Assembly (NCBI GenBank): GCA_963709765.1
Contig: CAVPXL010000015.1
Coordinates: 1-64,000 of the forward strand
Direction: 5' to 3'
DNA from: Roseitranquillus sp963709765
GTDB taxonomy: Bacteria; Pseudomonadota; Alphaproteobacteria; Rhodobacterales; Rhodobacteraceae
DNA length: 64,000 nucleotides
Position 1 is the stretch's first letter; each line of letters opens with the position of its first letter. The notes below the pieces were generated by a model. It saw nothing but the letters and a program-made list of their open reading frames with translations, did not search any database and was not told where the DNA came from. The position numbers were made by a program, and so were the translations under genes. Positions 16,142 to 26,112 of this stretch are shown here, in pieces.

Positions 16142-17292
16142 AATCCGACCTGCGCAAAGAAGATCGAGAAGAACGCGTCGGCGACGATCACCGCGAAGAT
16201 CGCGGTGACGACGGCGGACGAGGTCATGCGCCCCAGCGATTCCGCGTCGCCTCCCACGCGCATGCCCGCGCGGCACCCGACCAGACCGATGATGATCGCG
16301 AAGACCGGCGCCTTGACCATGCCGACGAAGACGTGCTCGGCCGCCGTGCCCTCGACCAGTCGGGTGCGAAACATGGCGGGCGAGATGTCGAGTTCGATCC
16401 ACGACATGAGCCCGCCGCCGAGGAGGCCCATGACGTTCGCCACGAGACCGAGAATCGGGAGCATCAGCAGCAGCGCGAGCACCCGCGGCAGGATCAGCGC
16501 GATCGCGGGATCGATACCGAGCGTGCGCATCGCATCGATCTCCTCGCGCATCTTCATCGAGCCGATGGCCGCGGTGAAGGCCGACGCGGTGCGGCCTGCG
16601 ACGATGATCGCGGTCAGCAGAATTCCGAGCTCGCGCAGGACCGAGATGGCGATCAGGTCGACGACAAAGACCTCGGCGCCGAACTGCCGCAGCTGGGAGG
16701 CGCCCTGAAACGCCAGAACGACCCCGATGAGGAATGCCATGAGCGCGACGATCGGCACGGCGTTGAGGCCGACTTCCTCGCAATGGTGGACGAGCGATGT
16801 CATCGGGAACCGCCGCGGGCGCACGATCGTGCCGACCAGTCGCGACAGGAACAGCCCCAGGTAACCGGTCAGCTCGATCGCCGATTGTGCGGCTTCGCTG
16901 ACGGCGCGGCCCAGCGCATCCAGCCGCTGCGTGATGCCGCCGTGCCGCCTTTGGGCCGACGGCGCAGGGCCGAGCGCCGCTTGCACCGTCGCGACCAGAT
17001 CGATCTGATCCGGTGTCGCGCCGACGAGCTGGGGCTGTGTCCCCGTTTTCTGCAGTCGCGCCATCGTTCTGGCGATCACCCATGCGCCAGCGGTGTCGAG
17101 CCGTGACGCCGCCGAGAGATCGAACCGCACCAGGTCAGCCGGCGCAAGGCGCCCGAAGTCCGCCGCTATCTGCGTGACGGTTTCGACTGCCACCGGACCC
17201 GCCAAGAGGACGTGTGTGGCTCCGTCGACCATGGAGACCCTGACGCTTGCCGCCGATGCCTGTGCCACGCGAGTCACCTTCTTTCGCTGCAA
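16138..17292 (-). CDS. MlaE-family permease with N-terminal STAS-like domain
   Basis: A 384-residue protein and first gene of the MCE operon. Residues about 15-115 resemble a STAS domain (LAGPVAVETVTQIAADF, FDLSAASRLDTAGAWVIART), fusing the role of the separate MlaB subunit to the permease. Residues 150-384 form the MlaE core with the typical GRTASAFTAAIGSMKMREEIDAMRTLG segment and several membrane helices. Start 17292 is the longest; a Met at about residue 21 is an alternative. Whether the operon feeds lipid outward or inward cannot be read from sequence. Confidence 0.9.
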   Translation of the reverse strand: MQRKKVTRVAQASAASVRVSMVDGATHVLLAGPVAVETVTQIAADFGRLAPADLVRFDLSAASRLDTAGAWVIARTMARLQKTGTQPQLVGATPDQIDLVATVQAALGPAPSAQRRHGGITQRLDALGRAVSEAAQSAIELTGYLGLFLSRLVGTIVRPRRFPMTSLVHHCEEVGLNAVPIVALMAFLIGVVLAFQGASQLRQFGAEVFVVDLIAISVLRELGILLTAIIVAGRTASAFTAAIGSMKMREEIDAMRTLGIDPAIALILPRVLALLLMLPILGLVANVMGLLGGGLMSWIELDISPAMFRTRLVEGTAAEHVFVGMVKAPVFAIIIGLVGCRAGMRVGGDAESLGRMTSSAVVTAIFAVIVADAFFSIFFAQVGL

Positions 17293-17462
17293 CGGCCGGC
17301 AGGATCAGCCAGCCGCGGATGGATGTCCATTTCCGCATGTTTGGGGCGAGGGATGGTGCGGGAACCCGGGGTATGGCGAACGCAGCGTAAAGGAGTGGCT
17401 TGTCACCCAAGGCATTCGGATGTTTCAATTGCGACGGGAACTTGCGGGTTTGGGGGAAGAGG

Positions 17463-20216
17463 ATGCGGAACAGGATGATTGGCGTCGGGCTTGTGGCCCT
17501 GATGAGCTCGGGAGCGTTCGCGCCCGGCGCGTTGGCACAGATGGCCCAGCCGGACGAGGCGACGACGAGCCCGGAGGAGCTGTCGCGCCAGGCGGCCTCG
17601 TTCCGACGCATCATCGCGCTCTTGCAGGAGGATGTCGCCGCCGCCGAGGCGCAGCGCGACGAACTCGCCGGAGAGCTGACCGCGACGCGGACGGCCCTCG
17701 ACGAAGCGCGCGAGATCCTGTCATCGCTGCGCGCCGAGGCTGCGGAGGCCTCTGAGACGGTGCAGGGTCTGGATTCTGAACGCGACATTCTGGCGGACGA
17801 GATTGCCAAGGCCGAAGCGGCCCTTTCGGAGCGTCAGCAGGAGGCCGGATCGGCGGAGGACCGGCTGGGTGCGCTGGCGAGCGAACTGGCGGATGCGGAG
17901 CGCCGCCTGACCGAGGCGCGCAATGCGGCAGCCGCGCTCGAGGAGCAGACAACCGAGTTGCAGGACAACCAGCCGGCGGCCGACGCGCAGGCAGAGCTGG
18001 AGACCCTGCGGCAGGAGAAGGCCGCTGCGGAGGAAGAGCTTCAGGCGACCCGTGACGCGCTGGGCAGCGCGGAGGCCGAAGCGAAGGGCCGGCTTGAGGC
18101 TCTTGAAACCGACATCGCCGCGCGCGAGGCGCGTCTGTCGGAACTTGAGGCAGACCTGAGCGACAGGGAGGCCCGTCAGGAGGCGGATGCTCGATCCGCG
18201 ACCGATCGCGAGGAGGTCGAAGCCTCGCTCGCCGATCTGCGTCGACAGCAGGAAGAGGCGGAGTCGGCGGTTGCGGATGCGCAAGCGCGCCGCGAGGCCG
18301 CCGAGACCGAGCTTTCAGATCTGGAAGGCCGATTGTCCGAGCGGACGGCGCAGCTTGCCGAGGCCGAGAGCGCGCTCCCGGCGGAAGACGCGCAGGCCGT
18401 CGCCGGAGTCGAAAGCCAGATCGAGGCGCTGGAGGCACGACGTCAGGAGGCCGAAACATCCAGCGCCGCCGCCGAGGCCGACCTTGCCGAGAAGCAGCAG
18501 GCCCTCTTGGCGATCGACACCGAACTGGCCGACCGGCAGCAGATGCTCGCGACGCTCGAGGAAAGCGTTGCCGCGCGGCAATCCGAAGTCGAGGCGGCTG
18601 AAACCAGTCGCGCGGAAGCGGAAGCCGCCCGGGAACAGGCTTCGCAGGAACTCGCCGGGATCCAGGAGCAGGTGTCGTCTGCCACGGCGGATCGCGACGC
18701 GGCGGTTGCCGAGCGCCAGGCGGCCGAGGAGCGCCTGGCCGCGACGCAGGAGGAAATGGCGTCGGTCGAGGAACAGCTGCAGGCGCGCCGCGTCGAGGGC
18801 GAGACCGCCAGCGCCGAGCGGGATACGGCAGTTGCCGAGCGGCAGGCGGCCGAGGAGCGACTGGCCGTGACGCGGGAGGAAATGGCGTCGGTCGAGGAAC
18901 AGCTGCAGGCGCACCGCGCCGAAGTGGAGGCGGCGATTGCGACGCGTGACTCGGCGCTTGCCGAACAGCAGATGGCCGAGGACGCGTTGACGGCCGCGCG
19001 GGGATCGCTGGAGGAGCGGCAGGCCGAAATCGAGACGGCGACCGCGGAACTGACCTCGCGACGCGAAGCCGCCGAGGCCGGGTTGCAAAGTGTCACGGAC
19101 GCCGTGACCGAAGCGGAAGCGACCCTGGAAGAGCGCCAGGCGGCCCTGTCCACGGCGGACGAACGGCTCACGGCGACAAGCGCGGAACGAGACGACGTGC
19201 AGGCGCAGGTCGATGCCGGCCGCGCCGATCTTGAGTCCATCAGGCAGGAGGCAGAGGCGCAGAACGCGGCCCTTCAGGAAGCCCGCGCGGCGCGTGAGCG
19301 CGATGACGCCGCCGCCATGGCGGCCCGAAGCGAGGCCGAGGAGGCGCGCGCCGCGCTGACCTCCGAGGTGCAGGCGCTGGAAGCCAGGCGCACCGAGGTA
19401 TCGGAAGCGGTCGCGAGCCTGGAGGACGAGCTGTCGCGAGCCGAGGCCGCCAGCGCGCAGGCGGAGGCCACGGCAGAAGCGCGAGCAGAGGCCGAAGCGG
19501 AGCTGGAGCGGGTGCGCGGCGAACTTGCCCAAGCGCAGGAGGCGTCAAGCGCCGCTGCGGCGCGCGCGCAGGATCTCGACGCCACATCGACGGCGCTCGA
19601 GGACGAGATCGCCGCGGCCAATGAACGCCTGAGCGCGATCGAAGACAACATCGCGGCCGAAGACGAGCGCGGTGTCACGCTTCGTCAATCGCTGGCCGGT
19701 CTCGAGGAACAACTCGCTTCGGGCCGCCAGGCCGTCGCTGCCGAAGAGGCCCGGCGCGCCGAGGCGGAAAACGCCAACAATGCTGCGCAGGATGAGCTTG
19801 ACCGGGCGACCCGCTCGGCGGCCGAGATGGACGAGCTCGAAGCGTCCCGCCGTGCTCTGCTGGAAGAACTGGATGCGCAGGTGACGGCTCTGGGGGCGGA
19901 GGTCGAACGGCTCAGGACCGAACGACAGGCCCTGACCGAGCTGCCGGCCGCCGCAGCGCAGCAGGCGCCAGACGCTGCGCCCGACGAGGCGCCTGCCAGC
20001 ACGTCCACCGAGGCATTGCAACCGCGGGAGGCGTCGCGCGTGGCCATCGCCCTCCGCCGCGCGCCTGGTCTTGGCACAGTCCGGCCGCCGGAGCTGGCGG
20101 AATTGTCGTCACTCTTGACGCAGGGTGTCTGCGCAACTGACGCACTCCGGCAGACTACGGGTGAAATCAATCGACAGACGCTCCTGGCCCTCGTTCGGGA
20201 GCTGGGCGGGTGCTGA
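17463..20216 (+). CDS. Large exported coiled-coil protein of unknown function
   Basis: A 917-residue protein. ATG 17463 is chosen because it directly begins a signal peptide (MRNRMIGVGLVALMSSG, cut near ALAQ). Residues about 45-830 are almost continuous coiled coil rich in Ala, Glu, Arg and Gln with no aromatic core, including an exact 42-residue duplication. A short conserved-looking C-terminal domain has three cysteines' worth of structure at most: GVCATDALRQ and the final GGC. It could act as a periplasmic spacer or scaffold. It ends 32 bp before the TAXI gene and may be co-transcribed with it. I do not recognise a family. Confidence 0.7.
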   Translation: MRNRMIGVGLVALMSSGAFAPGALAQMAQPDEATTSPEELSRQAASFRRIIALLQEDVAAAEAQRDELAGELTATRTALDEAREILSSLRAEAAEASETVQGLDSERDILADEIAKAEAALSERQQEAGSAEDRLGALASELADAERRLTEARNAAAALEEQTTELQDNQPAADAQAELETLRQEKAAAEEELQATRDALGSAEAEAKGRLEALETDIAAREARLSELEADLSDREARQEADARSATDREEVEASLADLRRQQEEAESAVADAQARREAAETELSDLEGRLSERTAQLAEAESALPAEDAQAVAGVESQIEALEARRQEAETSSAAAEADLAEKQQALLAIDTELADRQQMLATLEESVAARQSEVEAAETSRAEAEAAREQASQELAGIQEQVSSATADRDAAVAERQAAEERLAATQEEMASVEEQLQARRVEGETASAERDTAVAERQAAEERLAVTREEMASVEEQLQAHRAEVEAAIATRDSALAEQQMAEDALTAARGSLEERQAEIETATAELTSRREAAEAGLQSVTDAVTEAEATLEERQAALSTADERLTATSAERDDVQAQVDAGRADLESIRQEAEAQNAALQEARAARERDDAAAMAARSEAEEARAALTSEVQALEARRTEVSEAVASLEDELSRAEAASAQAEATAEARAEAEAELERVRGELAQAQEASSAAAARAQDLDATSTALEDEIAAANERLSAIEDNIAAEDERGVTLRQSLAGLEEQLASGRQAVAAEEARRAEAENANNAAQDELDRATRSAAEMDELEASRRALLEELDAQVTALGAEVERLRTERQALTELPAAAAQQAPDAAPDEAPASTSTEALQPREASRVAIALRRAPGLGTVRPPELAELSSLLTQGVCATDALRQTTGEINRQTLLALVRELGGC
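18705..18956 (+). repeat. Two tandem 126-bp repeats inside the coiled-coil gene
   Basis: Two adjacent units of 126 bp (42 codons, six heptads) begin VAERQAAEERLA and share EEMASVEEQLQA, with long stretches of identical DNA. They indicate recent internal duplication within the coiled coil. Confidence 0.85.
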
Positions 20217-20248
20217 GACGGCGTGGCGCAAAAGGAGGTATTGGATCA

Positions 20249-21295
20249 GTGTCATTCATCAGACGGATAGTCGGGGGAATTGCCCTCGCGCTTGTGGCCG
20301 GGACGGCCGCGCCGGCACAGGAATTCGAGAAGAACATCCTGACCGGCGGACCCACGGGCACATACATCCAGTTCGGGCGGGACATCGCCTCGGCTGCCGC
20401 GCAATGCGGACTCACGCTCAATGTGCAGGAAAGCGCGGGATCGCTCGAGAACTTCCTCGGCGTGCGCCAACGGCCGTTCACGCAATTCGGGATCGTCCAG
20501 AGCGACGTCCTTGAATACCTCAAGACCTATGCCGCCGACGATCCGGCCATCGCCCGCGCGGTGCGAGGGGTGCGAATTGCGTTTCCGCTCTACAACGAGG
20601 AGGTCCACATCCTCGCCAACCGCGATATCGCCACTCTGTCGGATCTCGCCGGCAAGCGCGTCGCGATCGGCGTCGAGGACAGCGGGACGTTCCTGACCGC
20701 CTCGCTCATGCTCGGCCTGACCGGCATCGAACCTGGCGAGCGGGTTCTGACCAACGCCGATGCCTCGCTCGACGCGCTGCTCAACGGGCAGATCGATGCG
20801 TTCTTCTATGTGGCCGGCGCGCCGACCCGGATCTTCCAGGACGAGCGCATCGACGGCGAGCGCTTCCATCTGCTGACCATCGACGATCCGACCCTCGAGG
20901 CGGTTTACGTAGACGCCGAGATCCCCGGCGGGGCCTACCCGTTCCAGGCCGAGCCGGTCGATGTGGTGGCCGTCAAGGCGGTCCTGATGACATACGATTA
21001 TCAGGCCAATCGGAACGCCTATCACCGCACCAGCTGCGATGCCGTGGCCGGCATCTCGAACCTCATCCTCACGCGTTTCGGCGAATTGCAGGAGAACGGC
21101 CATCCCAAGTGGAAGAACGTCGACCTCAATGACATCCCGCCTGGTTGGGAAGTGTCGGACTGCGTGAATCGCGGGCTGAGCGAGACCTATCGCCTGAATT
21201 GCGGTGCCGGCACCGACGCACCGGCCACGTCGACCCTCGAAAGCGAGGCGAACGACGCCTACCGGCAGCGCATCTGCGCGGCGATCGGCTGCTGA
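20249..21295 (+). CDS. TAXI-family TRAP solute-binding protein (orphan)
   Basis: A 348-residue protein. The GTG at 20249 is chosen because AAAGGAGG lies 10 nt upstream and a signal peptide follows (RRIVGGIALALVAGTAAPAQ). The mature protein opens with NILTGGPTGTYIQFGRDIA and has VRIAFPLYNEEVHILA, which are TAXI/NMT1-like motifs for binding small acids such as glutamate. TAXI proteins normally work with a fused 4TM-12TM permease, but none is within reach here. It is convergent with the ExeA-like gene. The C-terminal extension has several cysteines (DCVNRG, LNCG, ICAAIGC) that may form disulfides. Confidence 0.8.
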   Translation: MSFIRRIVGGIALALVAGTAAPAQEFEKNILTGGPTGTYIQFGRDIASAAAQCGLTLNVQESAGSLENFLGVRQRPFTQFGIVQSDVLEYLKTYAADDPAIARAVRGVRIAFPLYNEEVHILANRDIATLSDLAGKRVAIGVEDSGTFLTASLMLGLTGIEPGERVLTNADASLDALLNGQIDAFFYVAGAPTRIFQDERIDGERFHLLTIDDPTLEAVYVDAEIPGGAYPFQAEPVDVVAVKAVLMTYDYQANRNAYHRTSCDAVAGISNLILTRFGELQENGHPKWKNVDLNDIPPGWEVSDCVNRGLSETYRLNCGAGTDAPATSTLESEANDAYRQRICAAIGC

Positions 21296-21317
21296 CTGGA
21301 CGGGCTGCCCGGATCGG

Positions 21318-23216
21318 TCAGGACTTGCCCGGAGCGCTGTCGGATGTGACGGCGCTCCAGGCTGAATAGGCGCCTGCGGAGCCATCGGCCCCAAGCGGGA
21401 CGACGCGCCAACGGGTCAGATCGGGCGGCGCGACAAGGCGAACCGCTGTGGCTGGGACGGTCAGCTCCGCAGATGCTCCGTCGGGCATGTCATCGGCCAA
21501 TTGAACCCGGAAAGCTGCGGGTGCCGCGTCGGACCCGGCGGTCCAGACCAGATCGAGTACCCGGGCAGATACCCTCTGCGCGAAGACGGGGGTGACGGTG
21601 CCCTGGCCTTCGCGCGCGGGCGAGGCGAGCGCCGCCAGACGCTCGGCCACACCACGAATGCCGGTGCCGGCCCTGGTATACCAAAGACGTGCCAGCGCCG
21701 GGTTCAGCGGCACGCCATCACCGGTCTCGTACATCTGTGCAAGATAGGCTGCTGCGCGCCTGTGCCCGAGAGCGCCGGCGCGGGCATAGAGGATCGCCGC
21801 GCCTGCCGGATCGGCGAGCGCCGTGTCGACCGCCTGCCGGAAGAGCAATTCGGCACCGGCCTCGTCGCTCTGCACAACTTCAAGTGTCGCCGTCTCGTCC
21901 GCGCGAGTGATGGCGGACGGCGATTGAATGTCCGGGGCCAGAAGAACCATTGAAATCGGGAGAGCCAGAAGGGCCGCCGCGGCCAGCAGAGCCAGTTTCG
22001 GAATGTGACGCGGCTTCGATCCGGCAGCGGCCTCGGAACCGGGCATGTCGCTATCGCCCGCCTTGTCCGGAGCCTCCGCCTGTTCCGACGCGGCTGGCCC
22101 TGGAAAAGCCTCGTCGTCCTCCTCGGCGGGGGTGTCGTTCTCGGTGATCGCAGCCGTCAAGGGTGTGGTGGTTGGCGCCGGAGAGCGCAGGTCGACAGGC
22201 TCGGATCTGCGCAGAGTCTCCGTGAAGGGGTCGCCGAGGTCGTCCGGAGCAGGCGTTCGCGCCAGCGCTGCGCCGCTGGCCGCGACGCGCAGTCGGGGGC
22301 GCGTGTTCGGTGGCGCTTCGAATTGTGGAGCCGGATCGGAAGGCGGGGCGTCGATCAGCCTCAGGGAAACACGAGTGTCGTCAGCGGCGGGCCCATCCAG
22401 AATGGTCAGGAGGCCTTGCGACCGAGCTTCGCGCAGGACCGCAAAGGTGAACGGGTCGGTGATCCGGTGAACGCCTTCAGCAAATGCTCCGACGAGGCAC
22501 AGGTCGCACAGGCTGTTGACGAGACGCGGAATTCCTGCGGCTTCGGTATGGATGCGTCGAATGGCTGCGTCGTCGAACAGGGTGTCTTCGCCGCCAGCCA
22601 CCCTGAGGCGAAAACGGATGTAGTCTCGGGTCTCGTCAGCCGTCATCCGATCCAGGTGACAGGCCGCACCGACGCGCTGGGCGATCTGCCGAAGATGGGG
22701 CCGTTCGAGTTGCACGCGCAGCTCGGGCTGTCCGACGAGAACCAGCAAGAGGAGCGCGTCGGACCCCGAATTGATGTTGGTGAGCAGGCGAAGAGCCTCG
22801 AGCCCATCGTCCGAGACGTTTTGCGCCTCGTCGACGATCAGGACCGTACGGCGGCCGGCGGCGTATTCCCGAAGGAGGAAGTTCTCGACCTGGCGGGCAA
22901 GGGCGGGCCGGGAGTGGCTCGACGGCTCTTCTCCCAGCGACATCAGGATCCAGCGGTAGAGATCGCTCTGGTTGCCGATGACGTTGGACAGGAGGCCGAT
23001 CGTCGTTGTGTCATCGGCGCGCCGCAGGAATTCGCGGATCAGAGTCGTCTTTCCGGCGCCGACCTCGCCAGTGATGACCGTGAGAGGCGCCAGACGTTCG
23101 ATATTCAGAAGGAGCAGATCGAAGGCGCGCCGATGCTGATCGGTCCAGTAGATGTAGTCCGGGTCAGGTGTCAGCCGAAACGGCCGCTCCTCCAGCCCAA
23201 AGAAATCCTCGTACAC
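21318..23216 (-). CDS. ExeA/GspA-like AAA ATPase with TM helix, Sel1-like and fibronectin-like C-terminus
   Basis: A 632-residue protein. Residues 1-270 form an ExeA-type AAA domain: MYEDFFGLEERPF, Walker A GEVGAGKTT (50-58), Walker B VLIVDEAQN, LVGQPEL sensor. A proline-rich linker follows, then one transmembrane helix (about 406-427), two Sel1-like TPR units (about 455-540, AAAYLAQMYETGDGVPLNPALA) and a terminal beta-sandwich (about 548-630). The topology puts the ATPase in the cytosol and the repeats in the periplasm. Relatives assemble secretins or bind peptidoglycan. No type II secretion genes are nearby. Confidence 0.82.
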   Translation of the reverse strand: MYEDFFGLEERPFRLTPDPDYIYWTDQHRRAFDLLLLNIERLAPLTVITGEVGAGKTTLIREFLRRADDTTTIGLLSNVIGNQSDLYRWILMSLGEEPSSHSRPALARQVENFLLREYAAGRRTVLIVDEAQNVSDDGLEALRLLTNINSGSDALLLLVLVGQPELRVQLERPHLRQIAQRVGAACHLDRMTADETRDYIRFRLRVAGGEDTLFDDAAIRRIHTEAAGIPRLVNSLCDLCLVGAFAEGVHRITDPFTFAVLREARSQGLLTILDGPAADDTRVSLRLIDAPPSDPAPQFEAPPNTRPRLRVAASGAALARTPAPDDLGDPFTETLRRSEPVDLRSPAPTTTPLTAAITENDTPAEEDDEAFPGPAASEQAEAPDKAGDSDMPGSEAAAGSKPRHIPKLALLAAAALLALPISMVLLAPDIQSPSAITRADETATLEVVQSDEAGAELLFRQAVDTALADPAGAAILYARAGALGHRRAAAYLAQMYETGDGVPLNPALARLWYTRAGTGIRGVAERLAALASPAREGQGTVTPVFAQRVSARVLDLVWTAGSDAAPAAFRVQLADDMPDGASAELTVPATAVRLVAPPDLTRWRVVPLGADGSAGAYSAWSAVTSDSAPGKS

Positions 23217-23350
23217 AATGACCTCGCAAAAAAGGCTTGCCGCCGCGGAAAGACGTGGTGGCGGCTCCTTGCTGCCACGGCACCCGGTTCAGGTAAAGAC
23301 AATCATTGATTGATGATCGTGTCGCACGGTTCGCCGTCAAGTGGTAGAAC

Positions 23351-25229
23351 TCAGTCGCCGCGGTCCCGGGGCGTGTCGAGCGCATGATCAAGCGCGTGTG
23401 CCGCGCTGATCAGCGCAAGGTGGGTCAACGCCTGCGGGAAATTGCCGAGATGGTCGCCCGCCATGCCCAGTTCCTCGGCGTAGAGACCGAGATGGTTGGC
23501 ATAGGACAGCATCTTCTCGAAGAGGAGCCGCGCCTCGTCGACCTTTCCGGCGCGCGCCAGGCATTCCACATACCAGAATGAACAGGCGGTAAAGCTGCCT
23601 TCCTCGCCGTCGAGGCTGTCGATGTCCGCGCTGTCGCCGGCGTCATAGCGCCGAACCAGGGAATCCTCGGACAGGCGTTCGCGCACGACGTTCAGGGTCG
23701 ACAGCCAGCGCGGGTCGACGGGGCTGATGAATTTGACCAGCGGCATCAACAGGCAGCTTGCGTCAATCGCTTCGCTGTCGCTGGTCTGCGTGAAGGCGCC
23801 GAGTTCCTCCGACCAGAAACCGTCGTAGATGTTGTTGTAGATGCGGTCGCGCTGTGTCTCCCATTCCGAAAGCGGTGCCGGCAGAGACCGCTTGCGGGCC
23901 AGGCGCAACGCCCGGTCGAGGCATACCCAGCACATCAGACGAGAATGGAGGAATTCGCGTCGGCCGCCGCGAAATTCCCAGATCCCCTCGTCGGCCTGTT
24001 CCCAGTTGCGCGCGACCCAGTTCACGATCTGCGTCAGCGAAAGCCCAGGCATCATGCGAGATCGGGCAGCCATACTTGTTGGCCAGATAGACCGCGTCCA
24101 TCAATGCTCCGTAGATGTCGAGCTGGAGCTGTCCCGCGGCGCCGTTGCCGATGCGCACGGGCCGTGAGCCGCGATAGCCATCGAGGTGGTCGAGCATCTT
24201 CTCTTCGAGCTCGCATCCGCCGTCCACGCCATAAAGGACCTGCAACTGACCCTCGGCCTTTTCGTCGTCGGCCTCGATGCGGTCCTCGATCCAGTCGACG
24301 AAGGCCTGCGCCTCGGCGGTATAGCCGAGCCGGATCAGCGAATAGAGTGTGAAGGCCGCGTCCCTGATCCACGCGTACCGATAGTCCCAGTTCCGGCCTC
24401 CGCCCACGACTTCGGGCAGGGCAAAAGTAGGCGCGGCGATGAGCGAGCCGTGTTGCCGGCTGCTCAGGAGCTTGAGGATCAACGCCGATCGCTGGACGGT
24501 TTCGCGCCACCGGCCCTCATAGGTGCTCTGAGCGGTCCAGCCGCGCCAGTACGCGACGGTCTGATCGAAGCATTGCGTGCCGAAGCCGTCGAGACCGCAT
24601 GGCAGATCCTGGGCCCCGGAATCGAAGGTTTCCAGAAGGAACGTTGCCGTCTGACCGCGATCCAACGCGAACGTCGCCGTGACATCCCCATCCGCCTCCC
24701 GGAGCGGAACAGTGGCGATGAGACGCAGCGGGTCGCCCTTCTCGGGATGGAAGATCCCGATGGTGCGGTCCTCCGACAGGTCAAGCCGGTGTCTGGCACG
24801 CGCGTAGTCGAAGCGTGGCGCGCAGGTGGCGTCGAATTCGATGCTGCTCCGGACGCTGCGCACAATGCGCAGAAGCCGCTGAGGGCCATCGTCCATGGGC
24901 ATCAGGTCGGTGATTTCTGCCAACCCGTCCTGCGCAAGCGTGCGCGTGACCAGAACGTTGGTTTCAGGCAGGTAAATCTGCTTGTGCCGCGCGCCGTCGC
25001 CAAACCGAGGCGTGATGCTGAACCTTCCGCCCTTCTCCGCGTCGAGGAGCGACGAGAAGATCGTCGGCGAATCGAAGCGTGGCCAGCAGAGGAAGTCGAT
25101 CGTTCCGCAGAGGTCGATCAGTGCCACCGTATTGAGGTCGCCCACGACACCGTGATCCTCGATTCTGGCGTAGCCCCGGGTTCTGGCCTGCCGCTCTGCG
25201 CGGAACTCGGTGAAGCTGTCGTCATTCAT
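23351..25229 (-). pseudogene. GH15 glucoamylase/trehalase-like glycoside hydrolase, frameshifted
   Basis: The family is GH15. The N-terminal part (ATG 25229; EDHGVVGDLNTVALIDLCGTIDFLCWPRFDSP) and the catalytic core (GGGRNWDYRYAWIRDAAFTLYSL) run in one frame down to KYGCPISHDAW near 24060. The homologous continuation (LSLTQIVNWVARNWEQADEGIWEFRGGRREF) is in another frame and reaches the stop at 23351. The join needs a one-base insertion around 24045-24055, near a GGG run. Apart from this the gene is intact, about 625 residues in total, so it is either a recent pseudogene or a sequencing error. GH15 members hydrolyse alpha-glucosidic bonds of maltodextrins or trehalose. Confidence 0.85.
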
Positions 25230-25509
25230 CGTCCGCGCCCCTGCCTCGACCTTGCAAATGTAGGGAGGACGCGCGGTCAGGCACATCCTATTCGTGCAGA
25301 CAGGATTTGCGCGCCTGTTGATCGCTACTGCTCCCGGGCGAGAGCTCCTTGTGCTGACCGCTTTCAAACAAAGTGTCATGCGTTTTCTCAGGTGACGTCA
25401 CATTCCGGAAGCGCGAGCCGCCGCGGCGGGTTCGAGGCGTGGCATGACTGCCGCACGGCGGGATCGACGGCGGACCTTTAGCGGCTTGGCCGTCGATCGC
25501 GGTGCCTCG

Positions 25510-26043
25510 CTAGTCGAGCGCGTCGGTGGTGTAGAGGTAGTCGCCGGCCGCCGCATGACAGGGGATGCAGCCGGCCTCGCCGCCCTTGCCGACGAGGCCC
25601 GCCAGGGGAAGCCCATCGGGGTTCTTGTCCAGAGTGCCGTCGGGCAGGAATTTCACGTAGAACCAGTTATTGGTATCCGGGTCGAACCCGTCTTCGCGAC
25701 GGTACATGATCGTGACGGCGCCAAGGTGGTCGCCCCGCGCGGCGTCGACTTCCTCGACACTCACGCCTTCGGGGCCGTAATTGCGCTTGACGATGAGATC
25801 ACCCGTGTGCCCGTCGATCGTGGCCTTGGAGTAGAGCGTTTCAAGCACGAAGCCGTGCGGCTCGACCCCTTCGTACGGGACGGTGTTGATGCTGTTGTCG
25901 CCGGCGAGATGCATCTCGGCCATCACGGCCCAGAGGCGCGCGGCGTAATCCTGGTCTTCCTGTCCGCCAAACGGTGCGTCTTGGGCCATGGCGGTGCCGG
26001 CTGCGAGCAGAGCCGCGCAGGTAACGAGGGTTGTGCTGGTCAT
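25510..26043 (-). CDS. Cytochrome P460 family protein
   Basis: A 177-residue exported protein. ATG 26043 has AAGGAGG 5 nt upstream and starts a signal peptide (TLVTCAALLAAGTAMAQ). The mature protein has one c-type haem motif, CIPCH, close to the C-terminus, preceded by a beta-rich body (TIMYRREDGFDPDTNNWFYVKF), the layout of cytochrome P460. Characterised P460s oxidise hydroxylamine or NO through a lysine-crosslinked haem. This protein could also be the related cytochrome c'-beta that binds NO. The gene stands alone, with about 280 bp of non-coding DNA between it and the GH15 gene. Confidence 0.85.
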   Translation of the reverse strand: MTSTTLVTCAALLAAGTAMAQDAPFGGQEDQDYAARLWAVMAEMHLAGDNSINTVPYEGVEPHGFVLETLYSKATIDGHTGDLIVKRNYGPEGVSVEEVDAARGDHLGAVTIMYRREDGFDPDTNNWFYVKFLPDGTLDKNPDGLPLAGLVGKGGEAGCIPCHAAAGDYLYTTDALD

Positions 26044-26112
26044 GGTGTCCTCCTTCTCGACAGGCGCAGTATGGGGGAACACATTGGGACGCAGGGTCAA
26101 ACCTGCCTCACT

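Noticed and set aside
23351..24073. A separate 240-residue gene
   Set aside because: Its sequence is the natural C-terminal half of the GH15 protein, so it is part of the frameshifted gene and not an independent one.
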